This document shows positions 44,853 to 54,646 of a stretch of DNA of 64,000 nt, piece after piece. Every line of letters starts with the position of its first letter. Positions within the stretch are counted from its first letter, which is position 1. A program made the translations under genes and the position numbers. This stretch comes from Lichina pygmaea (lineage: Eukaryota > Ascomycota > Lichinomycetes > Lichinales > Lichinaceae). Below the pieces are notes generated by a model, which saw nothing but the letters and a program-made list of their open reading frames with translations, was not told the DNA's origin and did not search any database. The DNA is taken from NCBI GenBank assembly GCA_963422465.1, contig OY730175.1, positions 2,170,001 through 2,234,000 on the forward strand, read 5' to 3'.

Positions 44853-46570
44853 GGCCGACTCACCCCTGATCGACTTAGATCATCGTCGGTGTCCGTCACA
44901 AGTGCCTCGACTGCCCTGATTGGGACTACTGCTCCGTCTGCATCGACAACGCACCGATCATCCACCCAGGCCATCGGTTCGTCGCCAGCGTCGAGGCCAT
45001 CCCGATGCGATCTGGCAACTCGACGGTGCACTACGACCGTTTGTGCGACGGCCCGCTCTGCCAGGGGAACGCGAACCAAGGCTACATCGTCGGCGACCGT
45101 TACAAGTGCGCCGTCTGCTACGATACGGATTTCTGCGAAAAATGCGAGGCTAGCCCGCAGAACCAGCATAACAAGACTCACCCGCTGATCAAGTTCAAGA
45201 CGCCGATCCGGAACGTCACGGTGTGCACCTTGGAGGAGCGGGCCGACGGCGCCGAGATGCCGGTCGTGGGCGACATGCACGCCCGAAACCCCTCGGTCGC
45301 CGTGCCCTCGTCTGCCCCGGTCGGCCCCTCCCCCCCCGCGACCGTGACCGTGTCCAAGCCGATCTCGACAGCAAATGCGGCTACGCAGGTGCAGACGGTT
45401 GCTGAAGTTAAGCCCGTGTGTCCCCCGCTGCCTGTCGTGCCGGCTGCTTCGACGAAAGACGTCGATGGCGACGACGGAGCCAAGGGCGAAGTTTCCACCA
45501 TCGCGGAGGCGGAACCGAGCCTCGACGCTCACTTCGTCCGCGACACGATCGCGGACGGCACCATGCTCCCCCCGAGCTACATCTTCCGGCAGACCTGGAC
45601 CATCCGCAACCCGGGTCCGTCCGACTGGCCCAAGGGCTGCAGCGTCAAGTTCGTTGGCGGGGACAACATGCGAAACCTCGACATGGGCCATCCCATCAGC
45701 GTGGCGGATCTCGAGAAGTCGGTCGAGAGCGACATGCTGCCGCTCGACGTCGGCACTGGGGTCAACTGGTGCTTTACCGTCACGCTCAGGACGCCCAAGC
45801 GCCGAGGCAAGTACATCTCGTACTGGCGTCTCACCGCGCCCGACGGCGTCAAGTTCGGCGACAAGCTCTGGTGCGACATCGACGTCTCGGAAGACGCTCA
45901 CAAGATTCGGCCGGTGGCGGCGACGACGACGGATACGACCGCTGGACCTGAGGAGCTCGTGAAGCCGTCGACGGAGGCGGTGCAGCAGCACGCTGCCACC
46001 ACAGAATCGCAAAGCGAAGTCGATACGGACGTCCGGGACCCCGGCAGAGTTGAGAACCCCGCCCTGTTTCAGCATGAGCTTCGAGGGTGCGTGATGCGAC
46101 CCCGCCGCCGCTGTCAGCATGCCGTGCCGCGGAGATTGATGGATTCCTCCCGGACGTCCACCTGCGCTCGCATACCGCTCCGCACGTCTCGCCAGAGGCA
46201 GGAGGAGCAGAGCGTCGAGGAGCCACAGGTGGGGAATGTCGAGGATGTAGCTGAGAAGCGCGCCGAGGAGGTGTCTCTTGAAGAGACGGAACCGGCCACC
46301 GTTGAGCAGCTTGCAAAGAAGGGCGTCGTGGTCAACGAGGCCGAGGCCGAGGCCGAGATTGACACGGTCGACAATGCCGAGACCGAGCGTGACGATATTC
46401 AAGAAGCGACGGTTTCAGAGAAGCCCGGAGGTGCGTCGGCGACGCGGATCTCCCCGACGGACGAAATCTCGAGCGAGGACGAAGACTTCCTCACGGACGA
46501 GGAGTACGATATTTTGAACGCCAGCGACGAGGAGTTTGTCGCCGTGTCCCAGAAGGATGCTCGCAGGTGA
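43113..46570 (+). CDS. NBR1: NBR1-type selective autophagy receptor, four exons
   Basis: Exons are 43113-43241, 43388-44414, 44553-44755 and 44879-46570 (1,016 aa; introns 146, 138 and 123 bp). Each junction restores a domain: PB1 reads across intron 1 and two ZZ fingers across introns 2 and 3. Order: PB1 about 11-80 (DQDVIFERYSDSA, KLKLRIKAN); four ZZ zinc fingers at about 263-310, 379-425, 448-495 and 505-560 (e.g. CNACDRPIRTEYYHCSTC, CDGCDKIIVGVRHKCLDC); FW/NBR1 domain about 670-790 (TWTIRNPG, DWPKGC, NWCF, YWRL). The acidic C-terminus has YDIL (996-999), a good Atg8-binding LIR, with FVAV just after. No UBA domain is seen. Homologues deliver cargo to autophagosomes or vacuole. Whether the low-complexity stretch 46085-46200 hides an intron is uncertain. 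Confidence 0.9.
43278..43313 (+). repeat. (CGT)12 microsatellite in NBR1 intron 1
   Basis: This is a perfect trinucleotide run between the donor at 43242 and the branch site near 43360. Confidence 0.95.
44809..44850 (+). repeat. (TC)n microsatellite in NBR1 intron 3
   Basis: About 20 TC units form the polypyrimidine tract before the acceptor at 44877-44878. Confidence 0.95.
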
Positions 46571-47445
46571 GAGGGCACATGTCCTTGGCCGTCGATGAGG
46601 ATGACTGGCTGGCAAGAAGTTTGCCCCATGAGGCTTCGCCTGAAGGGTAGGAACATGTTGAGTCTCAGCGGCAGCGGTGCCATGTCCGGGGGAGGTTTCT
46701 TTCACGCTCTCTTTCCCTCCGGCATGGATTATGATCGTCTATTCGCCTCCGGCCCCATGCCCTTCTTCCGCCAGACTTGAAGCTCGGAAATATGGTGTTT
46801 TTGCGTGGGAATTCATGTTTCTCTTTGATGTCTATCGGTTGTGATTGATACCGGCTGTTCTGGCTTTCAAGATTGTTGCGCTAGTCAGGAAATGCAATCG
46901 GTCCTTACGAACGTGGCTGTCCTCGTCTGCTCCTCCTTTGATCTTCTACTTCTGCAACGTAAAGCATTGATCCTATAACCGCACGCTGCCTTGACCTTGA
47001 AAATGAGCCAGCGGCTATCACAGCAAGTATGACAGAGCAGATATTCCAGCTACCACTATTTGATCTGCAGGATATACACTAGTTGACTCTGTGTCCTATA
47101 TCAAGCTCAGCAAGAGCATCGCTCGTCCGGTTGTCATATGGCTTCTCCATGGCGAGTTGAAGAAGAAGGTCCATATCCGGATTTGTCACTCGTCCACCTG
47201 ATATCTACTGTCACGCGAACGGGGCTGTGGATCAGTACGAGGTGGATAACGTTACGGTACAGTACAAGCAAAAGTCTACATACGTACGTAACGTACTTCC
47301 GTACATAATTACGACTTAGCTGATTCGCGTGTTTAGTCAGCCATGGCACCCCACCTATTGCTGTAGACACTCCCGTACAATTTACTCGAGCATCTGACAG
47401 TACGTAACGTACTGTACGTAACGTACTTCTCTCACCATCAGCACG
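46571..47445. other. Intergenic spacer NBR1 to HNH gene
   Basis: NBR1 3' UTR, then about 500 bp with no recognisable feature. A GTAC cluster lies at 47255-47430, immediately before the HNH gene start. Confidence 0.6.
47255..47430. repeat. GTAC-rich cluster 4
   Basis: GGTACAGTAC, TACGTACGTAACGTAC and CAGTACGTAACGTACTGTAC words cluster in the leader region of the HNH gene. Confidence 0.65.
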
Positions 47446-48081
47446 ATGTGGGCTGACAGGTTCTCGCCTGAGAGCTCGTCTCTCTCATCAGTACCCACTG
47501 ACATCACCGGTTACCATGACAGGCTTGCATTGGTAATGGAGCGTATCGACCAGTATCAGGCAGACGAACTAACCGACTCGACCAAACGTGTTTTGCAAGC
47601 ATTCATGAATGGCCTACCACAGGAAGGACGGCTCAAGCTGTTCGATGATATTCTAGAGGTTCAAGTGCCGGAGCTGAAAGACCTAGCGAGTCATCTGTAC
47701 AGTGCGATCCTAGCACCCAGTGGGTCTCACATCCCAACCATCGTTTGGTCTACATCATTGACACTGTAGGTATTAGTGAAGGCGCGAGGTCCGACTTCCA
47801 GTCCGCATACCTCTCCCCGCTTCGCAGCGATGTCAAGTATTGAAGATGTCGATAATGAAATGCCTGACTCGATCACGCGGGGACAACAAAGAGCCCTACG
47901 ACAAAAGTGCCTGCGGAGAGATGGGAACAAATGTGTTCTCTCGGGTACATTCAACATCGATGCGCTCAGCCAGGAGGAGCTTAACGCCTGGACACCGCAA
48001 GATGCTAGAGGCAGACACATAGGCAAGCTGGATGCAGCCCACATAATCCCGTTCAGTCTGGGCCAATGCAGCAGGAAGACT
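47446..48081 (+). pseudogene. HNH-nuclease-domain protein, 5' exons only, cut off by a LINE
   Basis: The proposed exons are 47446-47719 and 47777-48081, with a 57-bp intron (donor GTGGGT, acceptor TTAG). The second exon ends exactly at a GTAAGT donor (48082), six bases before LINE A2 tail sequence. The 193 residues seen contain a fungal HNH_2-type core: LRQKCLRRDGNKCVLSGT, then LDAAHIIPFSLG, with the zinc/catalytic Cys and His positions. The N-terminal 90 aa are helical with no motif. Homologous fungal proteins continue for 100-200 residues, so the 3' part is missing here. It may lie beyond the retroelement stack outside the window (LINE inside an intron) or be lost. The biochemical role of these fungal HNH proteins is not established. 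Confidence 0.72.
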
Positions 48082-48087
48082 GTAAGT

Positions 48088-48481
48088 TTTTATTTTATTT
48101 TATTTTATTTGATTCTTACACTGGTAGTAGCTTTACAGCCATGCAGATCTTCTAGCTAATAGTGAACTCCTTCAGAAAACCTTTGAAGGGATAAAAACTG
48201 AAGGCAGGGTGTGACTAGGGAATGTAACAAAAGGAATCTTGAAGTTTCTGGTAAGAGAAGAGAATCTAGGTATTGGATTGGGAATAGTGGAGTTTGAAAG
48301 CTAGATTAAACTGGTTTAGTCTTTTCAAAGACATAAACCAGTACAAGAACTTCTGTAGTAGCTCTGGGTTTGAAATAATAGTGGTGAAGTCTTGGGGATT
48401 AAAAGAGACTTGTTGTCTTTGTCTTGAATAAAGAGAGCATGAAGAGGTGATACGTTTTGCAGTTTCTTCTGCTTGGCCACA
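48088..48481 (-). mobile_element. LINE A2, 3' portion (left part of an interrupted copy)
   Basis: The A-rich tail (read as ttttattttattttatttt), 3' UTR and end of ORF2 of a LINE A2 run to 48481, where gypsy B begins. The same LINE resumes at 58851 after gypsy B. The 5-bp ccaca at 48477-48481 is repeated at 58851-58855, proving the interruption. Confidence 0.92.
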
Positions 48482-48739
48482 TGTTGCGGTCCGTACCGTA
48501 CCGTCCTATCCGAGTATAGGATTAGGGCGAGAGGCGGAAGGCGGGTTGGTTCTCGCAGGAGAGGAGTGTCAAGGAGCACGAAGGGGTTTGGTGGAACGTG
48601 GTGGTGGTGACACCTGATCAACGGCTTCGTACAAAAGGATTGTATTGAAGTAGATCTAGTTGTCTGGATCACAACATGAGTTGAAGACGATCATTCCATA
48701 AGGGAACTATCGCCGGACTATATAGTGCTCAGTTCGTGA

Positions 48740-48910
48740 GCACAGTGAGCTCTGCTCACTTTGCTCACTCGGTGAGATCGGTGAGCTCTGCTTACTTTGC
48801 TCACGGTTCATGCACGCTGCGGCGAGCTGGGTGAGCTCTGCTCACTTTGCTCACTTGTTCATGCACGCTGCAGCGAGCTGGGTGAGCTCTGCTCACTTTG
48901 CTCACTTGTT
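48740..48910. repeat. Tandem GTGAGC/GCTCAC array in gypsy B LTR
   Basis: GTGAGCTCTG recurs at 48781, 48831 and 48882 (about 51-bp period), each followed by GCTCACTTTGCTCAC, making inverted half-sites. The LTR at 60084 has four such units (60346, 60397, 60448, 60499), so copy number varies. Confidence 0.85.
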
Positions 48911-49028
48911 CGTGCATATGCATGCTGCAGCGAGCACCCCCTGGTTTGTCTCGCCAGTCACGTGACTGGTTCCCGTGTCACGCTGCCTGGTACTTCTGTC
49001 CAGTATCCTGTCTGCTGCTTTCTGTGAG

Positions 49029-49037
49029 TATATAAAG
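49029..49037 (+). promoter_or_regulatory. TATATAAAG box for the antisense frame of gypsy B
   Basis: A consensus-like TATA box faces into the element on the + strand, 69 bp before the ATG at 49106, followed by a C/T-rich tract. The equivalent box is at 60639-60647 in copy 2 and at 58817-58825 in the other LTR. Confidence 0.6.
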
Positions 49038-49105
49038 ACTGTGTTCCTCCTGGGTCATAACACTATCCTCCTCTCCATCTTTTATCATCTTGATGAAATC
49101 TGGTC

Positions 49106-49560
49106 ATGCCTCCAAAGTCATGTGCGACTGTTAGCCGAACTCAGCTTGCTGCTCAAATCTACGATCAGGGTTTTGTTTCACGTACGCCCTGCGACTTTTG
49201 TGTTCTCCGTGGTCATCCATGCTTCCAGATGTCAGGAGAAGACGATAAGTTGAAATGTGCTGCGTGCACTCAGCGTGGAAGGTCTTGTGTCTCTGTGTTC
49301 TAGGAATCTCTGAACATGTCCCGGGACAACCTCTGTGAGGATGTGGCCACTGACAAGGCAACACATGACGCACTCTTTGAACAACTTACCATAGTGCAGG
49401 CTTGTCTGTCTCAGAAGTGAAAGGTGTTGGAGAGTGCCGAGGTCCGTGCGAGGCAGAAGCTTCAGTGCTTGGTGAAAGAGATGGAGTCAGATGGCAAGGA
49501 TTTGACTTGATCAGTCATTGACATGTCTCTCCTGCAGGCCAAGCTGTTCAGTCCTACTCC
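49106..49560 (+). pseudogene. Antisense accessory frame of gypsy B with Zn(II)2Cys6-like cysteines (fossil)
   Basis: Between the chromodomain end of pol and the 3' LTR lies a frame on the strand opposite to pol. It begins MPPKSCATVSRTQLAAQI and soon shows six cysteines spaced CX2CX6CX11CX2CX6C (49187-49288). This fits the fungal binuclear zinc cluster consensus CX2CX6CX5-12CX2CX6-8C, with an RG(R/H) pair beside each half. A helical-looking tail follows. A homologous frame with the same start stands at 60716 in gypsy B copy 2. Both belong to broken elements. It may be an accessory DNA- or RNA-binding protein of the retroelement; no function is shown. An alternative is a CCHC-like knuckle that matches the consensus by chance. 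Confidence 0.55.
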
Positions 49561-52500
49561 TGCCGAAACTGTCGCAGAAGAAGCTGGCAGTTTGCGAGGT
49601 TCTTGAGTGGTTCCCAGGTATTTTCCGAGTCTGGGTATCCTTTCCACTTGACGAGGTATTGCTGACTTTTCCTAGCCAGGATCTGTTCAACTTCGAACTC
49701 TTGTTCTTCTTCGGTTTGATAATGGAATGTTTCCTGCAAGGGTGTGCTCTGGTCGGCTGGTTCAATCATCAATATATGAAAGTTTGGATGGACTCTGGCA
49801 TCCCTTGGTAGTTGTATCTTGATGTTGACTGGTCCTGTTTTTTCTTCAACTGAAAATAGTCTGACCTTGATGTTGTCAAGTTTCTTTGTTTTTGGTTTCT
49901 TCGTTTTCCAATTTCTTGTGAGGAGGTAGACTTTATCCCCCTTCTTTAGCTGAGGTGCCATTTTCGATTTCTTGTCCATTTGACGTTGTATTCTTTCCGA
50001 GGCCTCTTGAAGGTAGTGCCTCATCATCATGTGTGTTTGTCGTAGGAGCTTGTCATGTTGGAGTGCTTTCTCCATGTTTGGTGAAGCTCTGCTTGGTATC
50101 CCGATATTCACATGTTGTCCAAAATTGGCAAAAAATAGTGATTCCTTTGTTGAGTCTGATCTGTGCTGGTTGATTGCCAGCTGTGCCACCGGTAATAACT
50201 GTACCCAATTGCTGTGGGTCTGGTTGATGTAATGCTGTAAGTAAGTCTCCAGAACTTGGTTTGCTCACTCCGTCTGGCCATCAGTTCGTGGGTGATAGGC
50301 TGTAGACATTTTGGGTTTTGTTCCCATGGCTGCACTGATCGTCTTCCAGTAGTTGGATGTGAAGAGTTTGTCTCTGTCTGTAATGATTGTGATTGGAACT
50401 CCGTGGTCTCTGACTAATCTGTCCAGTAAGAGGTGTCCCAATTGTTCTGCTGTGTGGGTCTCCTTGAATAGTACCACTATTAGATATTTTGTGAATCTGT
50501 CCACTATCACCATAATCAAGTTGTAGGTGATTCCTGTGACTGGGTCTTTGGACTTGGGTAGCTTTGTGATGAAGTCCATTGACACGTCTTCCCACAGGCC
50601 TCTCGGTATCATGTTCGGGTGTCCTTCTCCGTATAGCTTATGTCTTCTATGTTTGTTTTTTCTGGCATAGTAGACACTTGCTGATGTAGCTTGTGACATG
50701 TTGTCAGAGGTTAATGATATTGTTCCCTGCCTGTTGGATAAGGTCTGTAGTCTTGGAGATTTCTGGGTGACCATGTGCTGGATTATCGTAGTAGTTCCTT
50801 ATTAGTTCTTCAGTGTCTTCTGCCGTGAGCTTGTTGATCTGTGGTTGAGGTACCAGGTTTCCTTGCTGGTCCTGCTGTAAGATTGTTCCTTGGCGTTCAT
50901 CATCTTCCATGTAGTCTTTTTGTCAGCTTAGTGTGTCTACTCTCCTGTTGTCTTGTCCAGGGGTGTACAAGATCTTGAACTTATGTTGCCCTAGGAGTTC
51001 AGCCTATCTGACTTGCTGTCTGTTCAGCTTCTTGGTTGTTGTGAACATTGTCAGATTCTTGTGGTCTGTGAGAACAGTGAGTTCAGAACTGCTTTCCGTG
51101 TACACTCTCCAGTGTTCGAGTGTGTTGACAACTGCCAGTAGCTCTTTGTTATGGATATCATAGTTTTGTTCTGCTTGTGTCATTTTTCGTGAGTAGTAGG
51201 TAACTGGGTGCCACTTGCTGTCTGCCTGTTAGCATAGACATGCTCCTACAGCCTGATCTGAAGCATCTGTCTTGATTTGTGTTGGCTGGCCTATCTTGAA
51301 GTTGAGGAGAACTGGTTCCTTGGCGCAAGTGTCCTTGAGCTGTTAGAATACTTTTTGTTGTCTCTCCGTCTACCAGTACTCCATGTTCTTCTTTGTGAGT
51401 TCTGTCAGTGGTGTTGCCATCTGTGAGTAGTTCTTAATAAACTGTCAGTTGAAGTTGGCAAATCCTAGGAAGGCTTGTACTTCCTTAACTGATGTCAGTG
51501 TTGGCTATTGCTGAATCACTTTGATTTTCTCAGGGTCAATCTTGATCTCTTTGATCTCTATGATGTATCTGAGGAATTCAACTTCCGGTTTGTTGAACTT
51601 GTATTTCTTCAGGTTGAGCTTGAGCCCTACCTCTTGTAGGTATCATAGAACATCCTTCACATGTTTGGTATGTTCCTGTTGCGTGTTCGAGTAGACAAGA
51701 ATGTTGTCCAGGTAGGTGATAGCTGTTTGGTCCAGGTGTGCTCTGATGACGTTGTTGATCAATGCTTGACATGTTGCTGGTGTGTTTGTGAGTCTGAATA
51801 GCATAACCAGATACTTGTAGTGTCTGTATCAGGTTCTGAAGGCTGTCTTCCATTCTTCTCCTTCTTTCATGTGTATCAGGTTGTATGCTCCTTTCAAGTC
51901 TAGCTTGGTAAAGATTGTAGCTTGGCTGATCCTGTCTTGCAATTCATTCGCATTTGGCAACAGATATCAGTTTTTGATAGTAATATTGTTGAGTTTCCTG
52001 TAATCCACACAAAGTTGAAGACTTCTGTCTTTCTTTGGTGCAAATAGTATTGGGTATCCTACTGGTGATTGAGATTCTTGAATGAAACCTTTTTTCAGGT
52101 TTTCCTCCAGATACTCGCAAAGTACTTGGAGCTCTTTCTCTGATAACTGGTAAATTAGTCCAAATTCTGGCTCTGTCTCTGGTTGCAACTTGATCTCATG
52201 ATCCTAAGGTTAGTGCTTAGGCAATACTGCTGTCATTGTCTCTTCCTGAAAGAGGTTATCATACTCAGGTCAGTACTCTTCAGGGATCTCCAGAGGGTTA
52301 ACAACTTCCTCTCTCTTCATCTCTGACTGTTTGGCCACCTGGTTCCAGGGTATACCTGTCGAGGCAGACCTCTTCTCTTGAGAGTTGTCCTTTCTGTCAG
52401 TGAGGTTCCACTGAGGATTCCTTCCCTCATCTGTCCACACTTTCTATGGCTGGTAACAGGTCTGAGCTGTGTTGTTAGTGCAGTTCCTAAACATGAGTAC

Positions 52501-54404
52501 TCCTGTCCTCCAGTTAACAACTGGGTTGTGCTTCTTTAGCCAAGGCATCCCCAAATAGATATCCTGAGTGGCTAACTTGACAATATCAAGGTGGATCCTT
52601 TCAGCATGGTGTCTGGTAACCATTTCCATTGGCTGTGTCTCATGGCAGACTAGCTCTGTCTGTCTATTTGCTATCGCGAGCTGATAGGGCTACTGCTTGC
52701 ATCTTCTTCCAGTGCTGAGGGTATCGTAAAGTTGTCTTGAAATATAGTTCCCACTGGCTCCAGAGTCAACAAGTGCAAATGTCTGTACTGGTGTTTTGGC
52801 GTGTAGTGACACAGGTAATCACAGGTACTTTGTGTTGCTAGGGGTCATGTTGTTGAGCTCCTGATGTTGCCCCTTGACAAGGGAGTTCAGTCTTTTCCTG
52901 ATTGAAGTATCTTTCCACTGACTGGGCAATAGGTCCAGCTATTCCCATCAGTTCTGAGGAATCTGTTCATGAATTTGTCTTGCTGATGCTTGTCACATCC
53001 AGGCTTGAGGCAGTACTGCCAATTGTTGACGTAGCAGTTGTGGTTGTTGCCTTGCTGTAGGAATATGAGGTGTTTGTGCTAATCATGTGTGTGCCCGGGG
53101 AATGCAGTGTGTTGGTGTTTGTCCCAAAGATAGATCTCACACATATCCTTCTCGCAATTGACCCAATGCTTGTGGTAGGTGGTGTGGTAGGGTGAATGTC
53201 CTCTATACCTTCGTAGTTGTTCATGGTAGGTGTAGTAGTGCTTTGTGCAAAACCTCCACTGTAGTTCACTGTGCCGTAGATTTTGTGGGTACATGCTGTA
53301 AGTATAGCTTCCTTGTGGTATTTCTTCTTTGATAGACACGGGTTTGTCTTGGTCTCTATCAGAGGTGGTTAAGAGCTCCTGTCCCTTGTCCTGACCTGTC
53401 TGTTCTGGTAGGTTCTTGCCTCCTGATGTTGCCAGTTGGTGGGCTGCTTCCAATGTCTGATTGTAGTTGTTCTATTGTTTGAGGGATAGCTGAGCCTCTC
53501 CTGGTGAGTCCTCTGGCTTGATGACATTCCAGTCTCTGTCAAGTGTATTAAGTTGCTGTCAGTGCACCTTGTTCTTTGAACAACAGTCTTTCACTATGTG
53601 GCCTAGCTTGCCACAGGTATAGCACTTCAGTGCTTTCCCTTTTTTGTTGTTCCTTCCCTTTGTGAACCTTCCCTTGTGGTGGACTGCATCCAGTTCCATG
53701 GGTGTATAGCCATATAGGTTATGTGGTGGTGCCTTGTTAGACAGCTTGTAGTGGTTGCTCACATGCCATGCGGGGTGGCTGTATCCCCTGTTGTGGTGTT
53801 TCTCCATTGCTTGCTTGAATAGTTTGTTATTGATGTTGATTGCTTGTGCGATGAGTTTGTCCAGTGTGTTGACCACTCATCCGTCAAAGGTGATTTCATC
53901 CTTCATGTTTTCCTTGAGTCCATGTCAGTACATGACTATCAGGGTGTTGTCGTCCCAGTCAGTCAGTACTGAGTATTGTTTGAACTGCGTGGTGTACTCT
54001 GCAGCTGAGTGTTGTTGTTTGATGTGCTGGATCATTCGTATAGCCACTTTGTCTTTGTTAGATAGTCCAAGGATTCTTTTGATCTTGTCCTTGAATTACA
54101 TCTATTTTGTTATCCATTCTGTTATGCTGTTGTGGTCTCTGTTTCCTGAGAGATGTTTGTTGACGTAGGACTTGATCCATCAATAAGCATTACCTCTCAT
54201 GTAAGTGGTTGCAAAGAGGGGCCACTTTTCCTTAGGCAGCTTTGTCTCTGGTTGGAATTAAAAGTAGACTTGGAGTTGCATAAGCCAGTCATCAACCTTG
54301 TTTCTTTCACTGTAGAACAGGTCTGGCTTGGCAATGCTAATCTTTCTATCTGGGAAGTTGGGGTTGGTTACTTCTGAGGTACTCATCCTTGAGGGTCTTT
54401 AAAG

Positions 54405-54646
54405 TGTTGCAGTCTGTACTGTACTGTCCTATCCGAGTATGGGATTAGGGTGAGAGATGGAAGGTGGGTTGGTTCTCGCAGGAGAGAAGTGTCAAGGAGC
54501 ACAAAGGGGTTTGGTGGAACGTGGTGGTGGTGACACCTGATCAACAGCTTCGTACAAAAGGATTGTATTGAAGTAGATCTAGTTGTCTGGATCACAACAT
54601 GAGTTGAAGACGATTATTCCATAAGGGAACTATCGCCAGACTATAT
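54405..54646 (-). repeat. Gypsy B copy 1, 5' LTR, left part
   Basis: The LTR portion starts tgttgcag and runs to the ccagactatat target sequence, where the LINE chimera entered. It continues at 58613. Confidence 0.85.

Larger units (their letters stand above)
48482..49062 (-). repeat. Gypsy B copy 1, 3' LTR (581 bp)
   Basis: The LTR starts tgttgcgg and ends cataaca on the + strand (TGTT...AACA). It contains a palindromic actatatagt box at 48716-48725, a tandem array of about 51-bp units, and a TATATAAAG box near the inner edge. Confidence 0.9.

Noticed and set aside
44603-46402. 599-codon antisense frame opposite NBR1
   Set aside because: It runs through the (TC)n intron repeat as an RE-repeat and mirrors GC-rich coding sequence. 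It has no recognisable domain, whereas the + strand has clear ZZ and FW domains.
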